Translations under genes and position numbers: made by a program | Shown here: piece after piece, positions 55,601-64,000 of the stretch | Position numbering within the stretch: position 1 is the stretch's first letter | Layout of the letters: each line of letters begins with the position of its first letter | The notes under the pieces: model-generated | Seen by the model: only the letters and a program-made list of their open reading frames with translations | What the model was told of the DNA's origin: nothing | Database searches by the model: none | Assembly: GCA_002694745.1 (NCBI GenBank) | Contig: NZMY01000027.1 | Span: 1-64,000, forward strand | DNA from: Croceicoccus sp. | GTDB lineage: Bacteria > Pseudomonadota > Alphaproteobacteria > Sphingomonadales > Sphingomonadaceae | Direction of reading: 5' to 3' | Length of the DNA stretch: 64,000 bases

Positions 55601-56798
55601 TCGCGTTCAGCCCAGCCACGCTGGCCGGGCCGGATGTCAGCCGCGCGGCATCGAGCGTATAGGCGATGGCCAGATCGTCGCGGAACTGCCCCTCAAGCCC
55701 CAGGCGCGCCTGCAGACCCTGCGTTCGCAGATCGCCGCCAAGGATCGCCGGATCGGTCGCGCGCACAAGCGCACCGAAATCCGTCAGGCGATTGGCGTTC
55801 AGGTCGATCGCACCTCTTGCCAGAACTTCCGCCCCCGCGCCGACCAGCACATAGCGCCCGTCGATCACGCTGTCCTGAAACGTGCCGCGCGCATTGACGT
55901 TCAGCACGTCGCCCACCGCCCTTTGCGCGATTCCTGACAGATAGCCGTCGGGCCGAACCTGCCCCAGCAGGCCATAGATCTCGCCCTGCTTGGTCAGCGT
56001 CATGGCGGCGAAATTATCCTCACCCTGACGGACGCGGCCATAACCCTTCCAGTCGCTCCACCGGCCCTTGCCGCCGATATGGACCTGCAGGTCCTCCTCT
56101 GCCCCCGTCATGCCCGCCAGCAATCCGCCCGCCGGCGCATTGTAATGGACGAGCAGATTGAGCCGGTCGTCGCTTTCGTCGGCATCCAGCGTTGCGATCA
56201 GGCGGTCCTCGCCCCCCAGCCTTCCGAACAGGTCGATCTTGGCGCGTCCGTCGGTGATGTCGGCGCGGCCGAGCAGGTCGATCTTGCGTTCGGTCCCCGC
56301 GATGCTTTCGTCGACGCGCAGATCCTCTATCTGCAGGCGGTCGATGCGGATGTCGAAATTCGGCAGGATCGGCGCATCGGGATCACCGGGATTGAGCTTT
56401 GGCATGCGCAACAGATGGCCGCGCCTTGCGATCAGCCTGCGTACGTCCAGCCCGCTGGTAAACCAGTGCAGCGGCCGCCAGTCGAGCTCGACCTCGGGCA
56501 CGCGCAGAAACTCGCCCTGCGGATCGGACAGGACGACATCGGTCAGCTCCGCCTCGCGAAGCAGAGAGCCCTCGATCCGGCCGATGCGGATGCGCAGCCC
56601 CGATGCGGGGGCATAGGAGGCAAGACTGTTGGCGATGAAGCGGTGCCCGATCGGGCTGTCGATCAGCACCGCGCCCAGCCCGAGCAGGCCTATCAATGCG
56701 ATCAGCCCCGCCGCGATGCGAATGCGCCAGTACCGGCCCCAGTCGCGTTTTGGCTTGGGCGGCGGCGTTTCGCCTTGCTGTTCGACGTCCTGCGCCAT
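52611..56798 (-). CDS. tamB: Translocation and assembly module subunit TamB
   Basis: A very large envelope protein of 1395 residues. It has an N-terminal cytoplasmic segment and one signal-anchor helix (about 25-50), then a long series of beta-strand repeats forming a hydrophobic-groove taco fold across the periplasm, ending in the DUF490 domain (about 1050-1395). It works with TamA in outer-membrane protein assembly and, by analogy with AsmA-like proteins, in phospholipid transport. The C-terminus NAVTAEISKDY is typical. It overlaps tamA by one base. Confidence 0.95.
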   Translation of the reverse strand: MAQDVEQQGETPPPKPKRDWGRYWRIRIAAGLIALIGLLGLGAVLIDSPIGHRFIANSLASYAPASGLRIRIGRIEGSLLREAELTDVVLSDPQGEFLRVPEVELDWRPLHWFTSGLDVRRLIARRGHLLRMPKLNPGDPDAPILPNFDIRIDRLQIEDLRVDESIAGTERKIDLLGRADITDGRAKIDLFGRLGGEDRLIATLDADESDDRLNLLVHYNAPAGGLLAGMTGAEEDLQVHIGGKGRWSDWKGYGRVRQGEDNFAAMTLTKQGEIYGLLGQVRPDGYLSGIAQRAVGDVLNVNARGTFQDSVIDGRYVLVGAGAEVLARGAIDLNANRLTDFGALVRATDPAILGGDLRTQGLQARLGLEGQFRDDLAIAYTLDAARLTSGPASVAGLNATGNGNWNGSRLQLPVRATAREISSGSAFVDPRLRGARLAATLTYANGRLVAPDMVFDSSGLGARLALDGDVRRGRYRLSGPLIANGVMLQGLGSANARAQADLLLTSGQGWQLTAKVDGRVTRVTNATVETYIGAPISFSADLSMASSAPLLIRSARIDAPLLDLTLSGERALDGTVQLAGEGRHENFGPFTIDGTLDGEGPRAELVLSDPLPAGGVTDMRIAIAPSEDGFLIDTEGQSMLGPFAGNFGLVAAEDEPLRISVNRFTLSDTVMSGELLAEEGGLAGDLALEGGGVTGTVALSPQQAGQGIDADIVLRNARFEGEEPITVRLAHIKAQGVLGESVTIDGGINAQGIGRGQLFVGRLAAEGRLENGEGTFRALVAGRRGSRFFMRLAGDVSNDRIEVAGRGRYGGRRISMPRALVVLRDESGWALQRSQIEFAGGKIQAEGRFGGGTEVHVRVVDMPLDVANLFVSNLDIGGKVSGIVDFSDAPGTPATGRARLLFDDLTRSGLVLTSRPVDLAMVAQLTPDDIEMRTVIREDASRHGRLQARISGLPAEGTLLERLRAGSLFAQLRYGGPADALWRLTAVELFDVTGDVRIAGDMRGTLADPQIRGTLRGDGLRLQSTLTGTDVTDISVLGTFDGSVLRLPRFSGTAGSGTVRGSGSVDLSRVFSTGVGMDIRLAANNARVLNRDDMAAVVSGPLRIVARDNVGTVAGRLDMISGRWRLGRASEVERLPSIPRREINLPADRQTRQAAGTPWRYLIDVQAKNRFTVKGMGLDSEWGVDVRLRGNTNEPILFGQADLVRGGYQFAGKRFDLARGRISFSGENPPDPRLDVEAEADVNDINATILIQGTAFSPEISFSSVPALPEEEVLSRLLFGDSVANISAPEALQLGAALAAFQSGGGGGLDPINELRSAIGVDRLRVIGADEALGRGTSVAVGEYIGRNLYVELVTDGKGYSATELEFRVTSWLSLLATVSSLNYNAVTAEISKDY

Positions 56799-58993
56799 CA
56801 GAACGCCTGCCCCAGCGAGATATAGACCGCGATCCGGTCATCGTCCGGCCGCGGATTGATCGGGGTCGCCAGATCGACGCGCAGCGGGCCAAAGCTGGTG
56901 TGATAGCGCACGCCGATGCCCGCGCCATATTGCATGTCCGACAGGCCGGGCGTGCTGTCGTTCGCAACCGTGCCCGCATCGATGAACGGCACGATCGAGA
57001 TCGCTCCGCCCAGCAGCCCGGTGCGATAACGCGCCTCCAGCGAGAATTCGCTGAGCGAGCGGCCGCCCGTCGGATCGCCCAGATCGTCCTGCGGGCCGAT
57101 CTGCTGATAGCCATAGCCGCGCACCGATCCGCCGCCGCCCGCATAGAGCCTGCGCGAGGGCGCGATATCGCTGATCCCGGTGCCGGTGATCGTGCCGAAT
57201 TTCGCGCGCCCCGCCACGACCAGCCTTTCGCTGACCGGCTGGTAATAGCGGCCCTCCAGCCAGCTGCGCAGATAGGTCGAGCGGTCGCCGCCGGTGTGCG
57301 AAATCTCGGGCGATGCGAACAGCGAGACGCGCCAGCCGCGCGTGGGGTCGAGCAGATCGTCGCTCTTGTCGTAGACGATCTCGCCCGGCAGCGCGGCCAC
57401 GAAATAGGTCTCGCGCGGGCCGGTCAGTCCGCCCAGCGTCCCTTCGCGTTCCTGCGTGGCGACCAGTTCCAGCCCGACCGACCATGCCAGCACTTTCTGG
57501 AACAGCAGGGTCGACACGCGCTCGATCTTGGCGACGCCCGAAATGGTGCGCGCTTCGAAGGCGTCGCGGTCGATGGTGTTGGCGAAGACATCCAGCGTCA
57601 GCATCCGGTCGCGCCCGCGCCAGTTGTTGCGCCGGAAAGTCGCGCCGACCAGCTGTTCCTGCGTGCCGGCGATGGCGTGCAATTGCAGCATCCCCTCGGG
57701 CGGGAACAGGTTGCGGTGCTCCCAGCTCACCTCGGTCCGGATGCCGCGGCCCGTGTCATAGCCGACCGCCCCCGCGATGGTGCGCAGCGGCGCCGGGGTG
57801 ATGCCGACGTCGATGTCGACGATGCCCGGCTCGCCAGCGACAGGTTCGCTCGCAACGCGCGGCGTCAGCGTGAGGGAAGAGACGAGCCCGGTGCCCAGGA
57901 TCGCGCGCCGCAGGTCCTCCACCCCGCTCTGGCGGTAGAGATCGCCGACGTCGAATTGCGCGATTTCCTGCAAATGCTTGCTCGACAGGAAGTCGGGATC
58001 GCTGCTGATGACGTCGCCGAACCGGTACTTGCCGCCCGGCGTGACCGAAAGCGACAGATCGCCCTCGTCGCGCGAATGGTCGATCAGCAGGTCGGGCCGG
58101 GCCGTTTCGGCAAAGGCATAGCCGGTTTCGCCCAAGGCGACCTCCAGGTCGATCCGCTCGCGCACGATGCGGTCTTCCTGGATGAAATCGCCCGTTTCGA
58201 TCTCGAACGACTGGCGCAGCGGTTCATAGTCTTCGCCCGTGTCCGCAATACCGGGAAGCGTGACCTCGCCATAGCGATAGCGCTGGCCGGGATCGATGGT
58301 GAAGATGAAACGCGCATCGCCTGGCACGATCGCCCCGTCCTCGCCCGAACCCTCGCCTTCGGGCGGGGTCTGGGTGCGCTGGCGCACATCGGCGTCGTAG
58401 AAACCATAGACCGCCAGCATGTCCGACAGCAGCGCGGCGTCTTCCTCGGCCCGGTTGGCAAGCTGTGCGAAATTGTCGTCGGAATCGCGCAAGGTCTCGA
58501 TATCCGATAGCCCTGCGAACCGGTCGGTAAACTCGCCGAACGCACCGAACTCGGCAAAGGATGCCGGATGGCTGAGCGTGATCCGTTTGGACAATTGCGT
58601 CTCGACCAGCGCATCCTCTTCGCCGTCGTCCTCGCCGCCGCCGCGCTGCGACATTTCGGGCAGCGCGAGCTCCTGCGCAGGGATGCCGTTCTCGCGGCTG
58701 AGCAATTGTTCGAGGCGGGGGTCGGGTTCGATATCGTCGATCTCGACGGTGAAATCGTCCTCCTCGGGCCAGTCGAGCGAGAAGCCGGTGTCGACCATCG
58801 GCGAATCGGGATCATCTTCCTCGGCAACGATGGCGGTCGCCGCTTCGGTATCCATGGCCCAGCCTTCGGGATCGGTCACCGCGGAATCGGGGATCAGTTC
58901 TTCAAGCTCCGCATCGGCGTCCATGCTCTGCGCGCGGGCCATCGGCGGCACAGCCGTCTGCGACACAAGGGCGACAGCGGCCATCGCCAGCAT
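56798..58993 (-). CDS. tamA: Outer membrane Omp85-family protein TamA
   Basis: An Omp85-superfamily outer-membrane barrel of 731 residues. It has a signal peptide (about 1-23, ending MARAQS), an acidic low-complexity region (about 25-150, rich in Asp/Glu), POTRA domains (about 150-400) and a C-terminal surface-antigen barrel (about 420-731), with GGSVRGYGYQQIGP in the conserved loop and a C-terminal Phe. The acidic insertion before the POTRA domains is unusual. The start at 58993 lacks a clear ribosome binding site; a longer in-frame extension overlaps bpt and is not conserved. Confidence 0.92.
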   Translation of the reverse strand: MLAMAAVALVSQTAVPPMARAQSMDADAELEELIPDSAVTDPEGWAMDTEAATAIVAEEDDPDSPMVDTGFSLDWPEEDDFTVEIDDIEPDPRLEQLLSRENGIPAQELALPEMSQRGGGEDDGEEDALVETQLSKRITLSHPASFAEFGAFGEFTDRFAGLSDIETLRDSDDNFAQLANRAEEDAALLSDMLAVYGFYDADVRQRTQTPPEGEGSGEDGAIVPGDARFIFTIDPGQRYRYGEVTLPGIADTGEDYEPLRQSFEIETGDFIQEDRIVRERIDLEVALGETGYAFAETARPDLLIDHSRDEGDLSLSVTPGGKYRFGDVISSDPDFLSSKHLQEIAQFDVGDLYRQSGVEDLRRAILGTGLVSSLTLTPRVASEPVAGEPGIVDIDVGITPAPLRTIAGAVGYDTGRGIRTEVSWEHRNLFPPEGMLQLHAIAGTQEQLVGATFRRNNWRGRDRMLTLDVFANTIDRDAFEARTISGVAKIERVSTLLFQKVLAWSVGLELVATQEREGTLGGLTGPRETYFVAALPGEIVYDKSDDLLDPTRGWRVSLFASPEISHTGGDRSTYLRSWLEGRYYQPVSERLVVAGRAKFGTITGTGISDIAPSRRLYAGGGGSVRGYGYQQIGPQDDLGDPTGGRSLSEFSLEARYRTGLLGGAISIVPFIDAGTVANDSTPGLSDMQYGAGIGVRYHTSFGPLRVDLATPINPRPDDDRIAVYISLGQAF

Positions 58994-59051
58994 GCTGGCG
59001 CGCCATGACGAAAATGGAGATGGAATAAGGCGAAAGCCCCCGGCGCCCGCC

Positions 59052-59912
59052 TCAGCCTTCGAGGATGCGATACCGATCCTGGGGACAGGGCATGCCGTCC
59101 TTGCTGCCGCCGGCCTGCGCCTTGTCGCTATCGGCGCGCGGCTGCGCAACCGTCGCGGCAATAAGCGCATCCTGCCTGCCCGCATCGAAACGTTCCCAGC
59201 CTTCGCGACCCAGCCGCTCGAGAGGCCGGTAACGGATCTTGTATTGCATGCGCGTCGACCCCTCGATCCAATAGCCCAGATAGACATAGGGCAATCCGGC
59301 CTTCGCGGCGCGGTCAATGTGGTCGAGTATGATGTAATTGCCAAGCCCCGATCGGTCGGGATGGTGGGGATCGTAGAACGAATAGATCATTGAAAGACCG
59401 TCGTTCTGGCGGTCCGTCAGGCAGGCCCCGACAAGCCGTCCGGGCCGTCCGTCGACGTCGGGTTCGCGATATTCCACGACATAGGAGGTGACGGGCGTCT
59501 GCTCGATCATGTCGGCATAATCCATCGAATCCATCGCCGACATGCCGCCGCCCGGATGGCGCGCCTTCAGATATTGCTGGAGAAGATCGTATTGCTCCAC
59601 CGTCGACCAGGGACGGCAGGCCGATGCGACCAGATCGGCGTTCTTTGCCATGGTCCGGCTCTGCGTGCGCGACGGCACGAATTCCTCCGCCACCACGCGT
59701 ACCGATACGCAGGCGTTGCAGCCGGCACAGCTGGGCCGATAGGCAACTGTCTGGCTGCGGCGAAAGCCGATCCGGCCAAGGGCATCGTTGAGAGCGTCAG
59801 AATCGGGTCCGGCGAGTTCCGTGAAGACCTTCCGCTCCTGACGACCCGGCAGATATGGGCACGGAGCCGGGGCGGTCACGTAAAAGCGGGGGAACCTCAC
59901 GGGTGCGGACAC
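59052..59912 (-). CDS. bpt: Aspartate/glutamate leucyltransferase Bpt
   Basis: An aminoacyl-tRNA-protein transferase of 286 residues that adds leucine to proteins with N-terminal Asp or Glu, marking them for ClpAP. The N-terminal part ([24 protein letters not shown]) belongs to the ATE_N domain. The C-terminal GNAT-like domain contains [13 protein letters not shown] and [15 protein letters not shown]. The start is uncertain: GTG 59912, or GTG 59897. It lies 58 bases upstream of tamA in the same direction and may be co-transcribed with it. Confidence 0.94.
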   Translation of the reverse strand: MSAPVRFPRFYVTAPAPCPYLPGRQERKVFTELAGPDSDALNDALGRIGFRRSQTVAYRPSCAGCNACVSVRVVAEEFVPSRTQSRTMAKNADLVASACRPWSTVEQYDLLQQYLKARHPGGGMSAMDSMDYADMIEQTPVTSYVVEYREPDVDGRPGRLVGACLTDRQNDGLSMIYSFYDPHHPDRSGLGNYIILDHIDRAAKAGLPYVYLGYWIEGSTRMQYKIRYRPLERLGREGWERFDAGRQDALIAATVAQPRADSDKAQAGGSKDGMPCPQDRYRILEG

Positions 59913-60232
59913 GAACTGAGCCTGTACCTCTCAACCGTCGATCCGGTGGTCGACTGATGTTCCGGAATACCCGGCCGGTGAAAGCCAGGGTGGGCACCGC
60001 GCGGCAGGCGGCGACCAGGAAAAGCCAGCCATGCCGCGCGTAAGCACTATATGCCTGTCGCGGCTCAAAGATTAAAGACCGTTAACTACGAATCATGCAA
60101 AAATGTCTTTTTCAGGCCCGTCAGAGACGCTCTTTCACCCTTTGAGGGTACGCGAAACCTGCAAGCGGCCTGCCGAAAAGGCACCTGCGGTCGACCAGCC
60201 GGGCGAATCGCCGGCAGGGCCATCAACCGGCG
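59913..60232. other. 320-base intergenic region upstream of bpt
   Basis: It lies between the ilvA stop and the bpt start, both on the minus strand. It contains an AT-rich patch (about 60055-60115) with a TATAGT-like hexamer on the minus strand that may be part of the bpt promoter, and a small TGCC-GAAAA-GGCA hairpin near 60173-60185. I see no convincing coding frame or RNA gene. Confidence 0.4.
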
Positions 60233-61489
60233 TCAGGCCAGTTCGACCGTGCTCACCTGATAGCCCTTGGACCTGAGATCGGCGATCAGCCCGTCGATCT
60301 GCGCCCCGTCGCGGGCCTCGCATTCGATGTCGGTGATCAGCCCCTTGGCAGGCAGCGTGGTGAAGATGCGCTGGTGATAGATCTCGATGATGTTGACGTT
60401 ATGCTCGTCGAACGCGTGCATCACGCGGTACAGCGCGCCCGGCCGGTCCTGCAGCGTTATGCGAAGCCGCGCCAGCCGGCCCGAACGGGCAAGATCGCGC
60501 AGCAGCACATTGGCGAGCAGACGCGTGTCGATATTGCCGCCGCACAGCACCAGACCGATTTTCTTGCCTGCGAACATCTCGGGATTCGACAGCACCGCAG
60601 CGAGGCCCGCGGAACCCGCGCCCTCGACCACCGTCTTCTCGATCTGCAGCAAGAGGGAAACCGCGTTTTCCAGCGCCCCCTCGTCCACCAGCAATATGTC
60701 GTCGACCAGCTCTGCGATCACGCGCGCGGTGATCTCGCCCGGCGCCTTCACCGCGATTCCCTCGGCCAGCGTATCGCCGCCGCAGACATGTTCCTCGCCC
60801 TTGATGCGCGCGAACATCGATGGATACAGCGCCGACTGCACGCCCACGATCTCGATATCGGGATTGAGGTCGCGCGCGATGGTGGCAATGCCCGAGATCA
60901 GGCCGCCGCCGCCGATCGGCACCACCAGCATGTCGAGGTCGGGCTGGTCCTGCAGCATCTCCAGACCCACGGTGCCCTGCCCTGCCGCGACGAAGGGATC
61001 GTCGAACGGATGCACGAAGGTCAGGCCAAGCTCTTTCTCAAGCTTGCGGGCATGGGCCGAGGCGTCGTCGAACGTCTCGCCCTCAAGCACGACCTTTCCG
61101 CCGACGCTTTCGGTCTGCATGATCTTCACCGTCGGCGTGGTGCGCGGCATCACGATGGTGACGGGCACGCCCAGCCGGGTGCCGTGATAGGACAGGCCCT
61201 GCGAATGGTTTCCGGCAGACGCCGCGATGACCCCGCGTTCGCGCTGCTCCTGCGTCAGTTGCAGCAAGGCGTTCAGCGCGCCGCGTTCCTTATAGGCGGC
61301 GGTGAACTGCTGGTTTTCGAACTTCAGCCAGATTTCCGCGCCCGAAATCTGCGACAGGGTCAGCGATTTCAGCATGGGCGTGCGCACGACCTGTCCCGCG
61401 ATACGCTGCGCGGCGGCGCGCACGTCATCGGCGTTGAAGGGCATGGCGGTTTCCGCGGATCGGGCGGTGCTGGTCTGAAGGTCGGACAT
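60233..61489 (-). CDS. ilvA: Threonine ammonia-lyase (threonine dehydratase) IlvA
   Basis: A PLP-dependent enzyme of 418 residues that deaminates threonine to 2-oxobutyrate, the first step toward isoleucine. It has K67 in TAAYKERGALN (PLP Schiff base), SAGNHSQGL, the phosphate-binding GGGGLISG and a single C-terminal ACT domain (about 335-418, RITLQDRPGALYRVM). This is the short, biodegradative-like form with ACT rather than the two-ACT IlvA of E. coli. It diverges from the amidohydrolase gene. Confidence 0.95.
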   Translation of the reverse strand: MSDLQTSTARSAETAMPFNADDVRAAAQRIAGQVVRTPMLKSLTLSQISGAEIWLKFENQQFTAAYKERGALNALLQLTQEQRERGVIAASAGNHSQGLSYHGTRLGVPVTIVMPRTTPTVKIMQTESVGGKVVLEGETFDDASAHARKLEKELGLTFVHPFDDPFVAAGQGTVGLEMLQDQPDLDMLVVPIGGGGLISGIATIARDLNPDIEIVGVQSALYPSMFARIKGEEHVCGGDTLAEGIAVKAPGEITARVIAELVDDILLVDEGALENAVSLLLQIEKTVVEGAGSAGLAAVLSNPEMFAGKKIGLVLCGGNIDTRLLANVLLRDLARSGRLARLRITLQDRPGALYRVMHAFDEHNVNIIEIYHQRIFTTLPAKGLITDIECEARDGAQIDGLIADLRSKGYQVSTVELA

Positions 61490-61548
61490 AGGGACAGCGC
61501 CCTATCGGATATGGCGCGGCTTGCAAATGCGGTTTAGACCCCCCTTCG

Positions 61549-63249
61549 ATGACTAGCCCCATGACCGCTTGCCCGACAGCATCCGTTTCGCGCGCCGCCC
61601 GCCTGCTGGCCGCCGCCTGTTCCGCCTCTCTGATGCTCTTTGTCCCGCCCGCTCTGGCCGACACGCTGATCGAGGATGTGAACGGCATACGTTTCGACCG
61701 CGACGGCAATGTCGAACGGTTCGAGGCAATGCTGATCGACGACGACGGCAAGGTTGCCCGGCTATACCGCAAACGCGACAAGCGCCCGAAGGAGGTCGAT
61801 TACAAGCTCGACGGAAACGGCCGCACGCTAATCCCCTCCTTCATCGATTCGCACCTGCACCTGATGGATACGGGACTCGCGGCGATGATCCTCGACCTGT
61901 CGGACACGACATCTTTGCAACAGGCGCAGGCCCGGATCGCCGAATATGCGGCGCGCTTTCCCAACCGCGCATGGATCGTCGGTCGCGGATGGAACCAGGA
62001 AAAATGGGGGCTGGGCCGCTTTCCCACCGCCGCCGACCTCGATGCAGCGGTCAGCGACCGGCCGGTCTGGCTGATGCGCGCGGACGGCCACGCAGGCTGG
62101 GCGAATAGCGCGGCGCTGACGGCGGCAGGCGTGACGGCAGAGACCGCCGATCCCGACGGCGGGCGGATCATTCGCGGCACCGGCAATGCGCCCGCGGGCG
62201 TGTTCGTCGACAATGCGATGGACAGCGTCGCCTCCCTCGTCCCCGAGCCCCGACCAGAGGAACGCGATCTTGCGCTGGAAAAGGCGCAGCAGATGCTGCT
62301 GGAGCATGGCATCACCGCCGTCGCCGATATGGGCACGACCATCGACGACTGGCAGGCCCTGCGCCGCGCGGGCGACCGGGGGCGGCTGCGCATTCGCGTG
62401 ATGGGCTATGCCGCCGGCATCGACGAGATGGTCACCATCGCGGGCGCGGAACCCACCATGTGGCTTTATGGCGACCGGCTGCATATGGGCGGTGTGAAGC
62501 TGTATCTCGACGGTGCGCTGGGTTCTCGCGGCGCATGGCTGCTGGAAGATTATGCCGACGCGCCAGGCGAGCGGGGCCTGCCGCTGAAGTCCGGCACCCA
62601 GCTTCGCAACATGATGAGCCGGGCCGCGATGGCGGGGTTCCAGCCCGCGGTGCATGCCATCGGCGATGCCGCCAATCGCGAGGTGCTGGATGCCATCGCC
62701 GAACTGCGCGAGACCTATGAGGGCGACCGCCGCTGGCGCGTCGAACATGCGCAGATCGTCGATCCGGCAGACCTGCCCCGATTCGCGCAGCTCGACGCGA
62801 TCGCGTCGGTCCAGCCAGTGCATCAGACGTCCGACCGTCTGATGGCCGAAGCGCGGCTGGGACCCGACCGGCTGCTGGGCGCCTATGCCTGGCACTCGCT
62901 GATCGAAAGCGGCACGCCGGTCGCGTTCGGCTCCGACTCGCCGGTCGAGCCGGTCGATGTCTGGTCGGGGATCGCCGCGGCGGTGACGCGGCAGGGCGCC
63001 GATGGGCAGCCCGCGGGCGGCTGGATGCCGCAAGAGCGTATCAGCCGCCAGCAGGCGTTTGCGGGATTTACCGCGGCGGGCGCCTATGCCGGCAAGGCCG
63101 AGGGCCGATTCGGCAGTCTGGCCGAAGGTGAATGGGCCGATTTCCTGTTCGTCAGCGCGGACCCGCTGGAAATCCCGGATTCTGAAATTCGTGACCTGCG
63201 GGTGGAACAGACCTGGATCGCAGGCGTTCGCGTCTATCAGCGCGATTAG
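61549..63249 (+). CDS. Secreted amidohydrolase (YtcJ-like, Amidohydrolase_3)
   Basis: A metal-dependent hydrolase of 566 residues with an N-terminal signal peptide (about 1-38, ending ALAD). It shows the metal-binding HLH (H102, H104 in SHLHLMD), VKLYLDGALGSRGAW, HAIGDAANREVLDA, and FGSDSPVEP (catalytic Asp). YtcJ-like members hydrolyse N-acyl or cyclic amide substrates; the real substrate is unknown. ATG 61549 or 61561 may be the start. Its divergent neighbour is ilvA. It is predicted to be periplasmic. Confidence 0.9.
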   Translation: MTSPMTACPTASVSRAARLLAAACSASLMLFVPPALADTLIEDVNGIRFDRDGNVERFEAMLIDDDGKVARLYRKRDKRPKEVDYKLDGNGRTLIPSFIDSHLHLMDTGLAAMILDLSDTTSLQQAQARIAEYAARFPNRAWIVGRGWNQEKWGLGRFPTAADLDAAVSDRPVWLMRADGHAGWANSAALTAAGVTAETADPDGGRIIRGTGNAPAGVFVDNAMDSVASLVPEPRPEERDLALEKAQQMLLEHGITAVADMGTTIDDWQALRRAGDRGRLRIRVMGYAAGIDEMVTIAGAEPTMWLYGDRLHMGGVKLYLDGALGSRGAWLLEDYADAPGERGLPLKSGTQLRNMMSRAAMAGFQPAVHAIGDAANREVLDAIAELRETYEGDRRWRVEHAQIVDPADLPRFAQLDAIASVQPVHQTSDRLMAEARLGPDRLLGAYAWHSLIESGTPVAFGSDSPVEPVDVWSGIAAAVTRQGADGQPAGGWMPQERISRQQAFAGFTAAGAYAGKAEGRFGSLAEGEWADFLFVSADPLEIPDSEIRDLRVEQTWIAGVRVYQRD

Positions 63250-63344
63250 TCAGGAATTATAAAAAGCTGTTGCGCAAATGCGGCAATCCCTTGCTGCAAG
63301 GCAAAAAAATGATGTCTGCCATGTGTTTGAAGGCATTAACGGCG

Positions 63345-63372
63345 TTGACACAAGACGATGAAAACGTATTTT
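63345..63372 (+). promoter_or_regulatory. Sigma-70-type promoter of the small exported protein
   Basis: A perfect TTGACA (63345-63350), a 16-base spacer and TATTTT (63367-63372). It lies 158 bases before the small-protein start, in an AT-richer gap of 281 bases that holds no other gene. Transcription from it would give a leader of about 150 bases. Confidence 0.45.
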
Positions 63373-63530
63373 CGTGCTGCAAATCCGGGTTGGCGCGTTG
63401 CGTCGCTTGGCCGGTGTCATGAATCCGCAGCTTGGGGGACATAGCTACGGACAAGTGACTGAGGTTCGGTTCGGGGCAGGGTTATCCCGCTCGAATTCGA
63501 AAAGAATTGAGCGAACAAGGAGATAAACTA

Positions 63531-63755
63531 ATGATCCTCCGCAAGATGGCCACTGCCGCTACTGCGCTGGCACTCGTTTCGGCGCCTGTCGCCGCCATTG
63601 CAGCCGAAGGCGACCAGCGCGCTGCTGCGCCTGCTGCCAAGACCAGCGAGATGGGCGGCGGTTCGCCGATTCTCGCCGTTCTCGCTGCCGTTCTCATCGG
63701 CGTCGGCATCTACATTGCCGTCGACGGCGACGACGACGATCCGATCAGCGTCTGA
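63531..63755 (+). CDS. Small exported membrane protein
   Basis: A 74-residue protein: a cleavable-looking signal peptide (about 1-24, AAIAAEG), a short polar segment, a C-terminal transmembrane helix (about 45-66, PILAVLAAVLIGVGIYIAV) and an acidic tail DGDDDD. I recognise no named family, but proteins of this design are frequent in sphingomonads. Expression signals are strong: AAGGAG 8 bases before ATG 63531, a good promoter at 63345 and a terminator right after the stop. Confidence 0.8.
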   Translation: MILRKMATAATALALVSAPVAAIAAEGDQRAAAPAAKTSEMGGGSPILAVLAAVLIGVGIYIAVDGDDDDPISV

Positions 63756-63780
63756 TCGTTTCTCGGATTCCGAGTTCAGA

Positions 63781-63812
63781 AAGGGCGGGGCCGATGGCTC
63801 CGCCCTTTTCTT
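63781..63812 (+). terminator. Rho-independent terminator after the small exported protein
   Basis: AAGGGCGGGGCC pairs with GGCTCCGCCCTT (one G-T pair) around a GAT loop, giving a G+C-rich stem followed by TTCTT. It begins 26 bases after the small-protein stop. Confidence 0.85.
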
Positions 63813-63919
63813 ATGCGCGTTCGGCTTGTTGGCGGGCGGTGTGGTGGCGGACGTAGCGCACAGGCCGATGCGCGGCCATTATCGGCATGGCATGGATGTC
63901 GCGGCGGCTCCGCTGCGGA

Positions 63920-64000
63920 TCAGGCCCCGGTGCCCTCGCCGGTAATGCTCTCGCGCTTGTCTTCTTCGACGGCCTCGTCCTCTTCCGGTTCGCTCTTCTT
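63920..64000 (-). CDS. C-terminal end of an unidentified gene (partial)
   Basis: On the minus strand the frame entering from the window edge reads KKSEPEEDEAVEEDKRES followed by ITGEGTGA and a TGA at 63920-63922. It is a strongly acidic tail of at least 26 residues, so it is the 3' end of a gene whose body lies beyond 64000. The composition alone does not identify the protein. It is convergent with the small exported protein. Confidence 0.65.
   Translation of the reverse strand, partial: KKSEPEEDEAVEEDKRESITGEGTGA

Overview
The window is a gene-dense, high-GC chromosomal segment of an alphaproteobacterium, most likely a member of the Sphingomonadales. The evidence is a MucR-type zinc-finger regulator, an alpha-type Fur, DUF1489, a DciA-type helicase loader, bacterial leucyltransferase Bpt, the TamA/TamB pair and the alphaproteobacterial division and cell-wall gene order. 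I see no rRNA, tRNA, CRISPR array, phage or insertion sequence. It reads as core chromosome with small low-GC patches near 8.8-9.25 kb and 11.95-12.3 kb.

Layout. 0.2-8.7 kb (mostly +): mucR, fur, plsC, miaB, two divergent lipoprotein genes, then phoH-ybeY-corC and a LysR regulator. 8.7-12.3 kb: a cluster of hairpins, a small membrane protein, a cyclophilin with a strong terminator, an array of DnaA-box-like CCACA motifs, mgtE, DUF1489 and a small orphan. 12.4-22.3 kb: nudC and mutY (-), then a compact + run of dciA, two DsbA-like thioredoxin-fold proteins, smc and a pair of PH-domain membrane proteins. 22.3-38.8 kb (-): a 14-gene dcw cluster from mraZ to ftsA in which almost every start overlaps the preceding stop. 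38.8-43.3 kb: an envelope lipoprotein pair, cysteine synthase, the CcmAB haem exporter, pterin dehydratase and a DNA glycosylase. 43.4-52.6 kb: ferredoxin, methionine aminopeptidase, a DUF3298-like lipoprotein, leucyl aminopeptidase, an SH3-only protein, argC, glnB-glnA, a Gly/Asn-rich secreted protein and a fasciclin lipoprotein. 52.6-64 kb: tamB-tamA-bpt (-), ilvA (-), a secreted amidohydrolase, a small exported protein and the C-terminal end of a further gene.

How the genes work together. The dcw cluster supplies lipid II synthesis (murE, murD, murC, murB, mraY, murG) and the septal machinery (ftsI, ftsL, ftsW, ftsQ, ftsA), with mraZ as the likely autoregulator behind an upstream leader that carries 10-bp-phased GGGA boxes. 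glnB and glnA form a nitrogen-assimilation pair. phoH-ybeY-corC is a conserved RNA/translation block. tamA-tamB is a translocation and assembly module for the outer membrane.

Most notable observation: the murF position of the dcw cluster holds an intact but clearly degenerate MurF relative. It has lost the P-loop lysine and the whole C-terminal ligase domain, and it is followed by the only large gap in the cluster. The cluster also lacks ddl between murB and ftsQ, and ftsZ after ftsA, so those functions must be encoded elsewhere.
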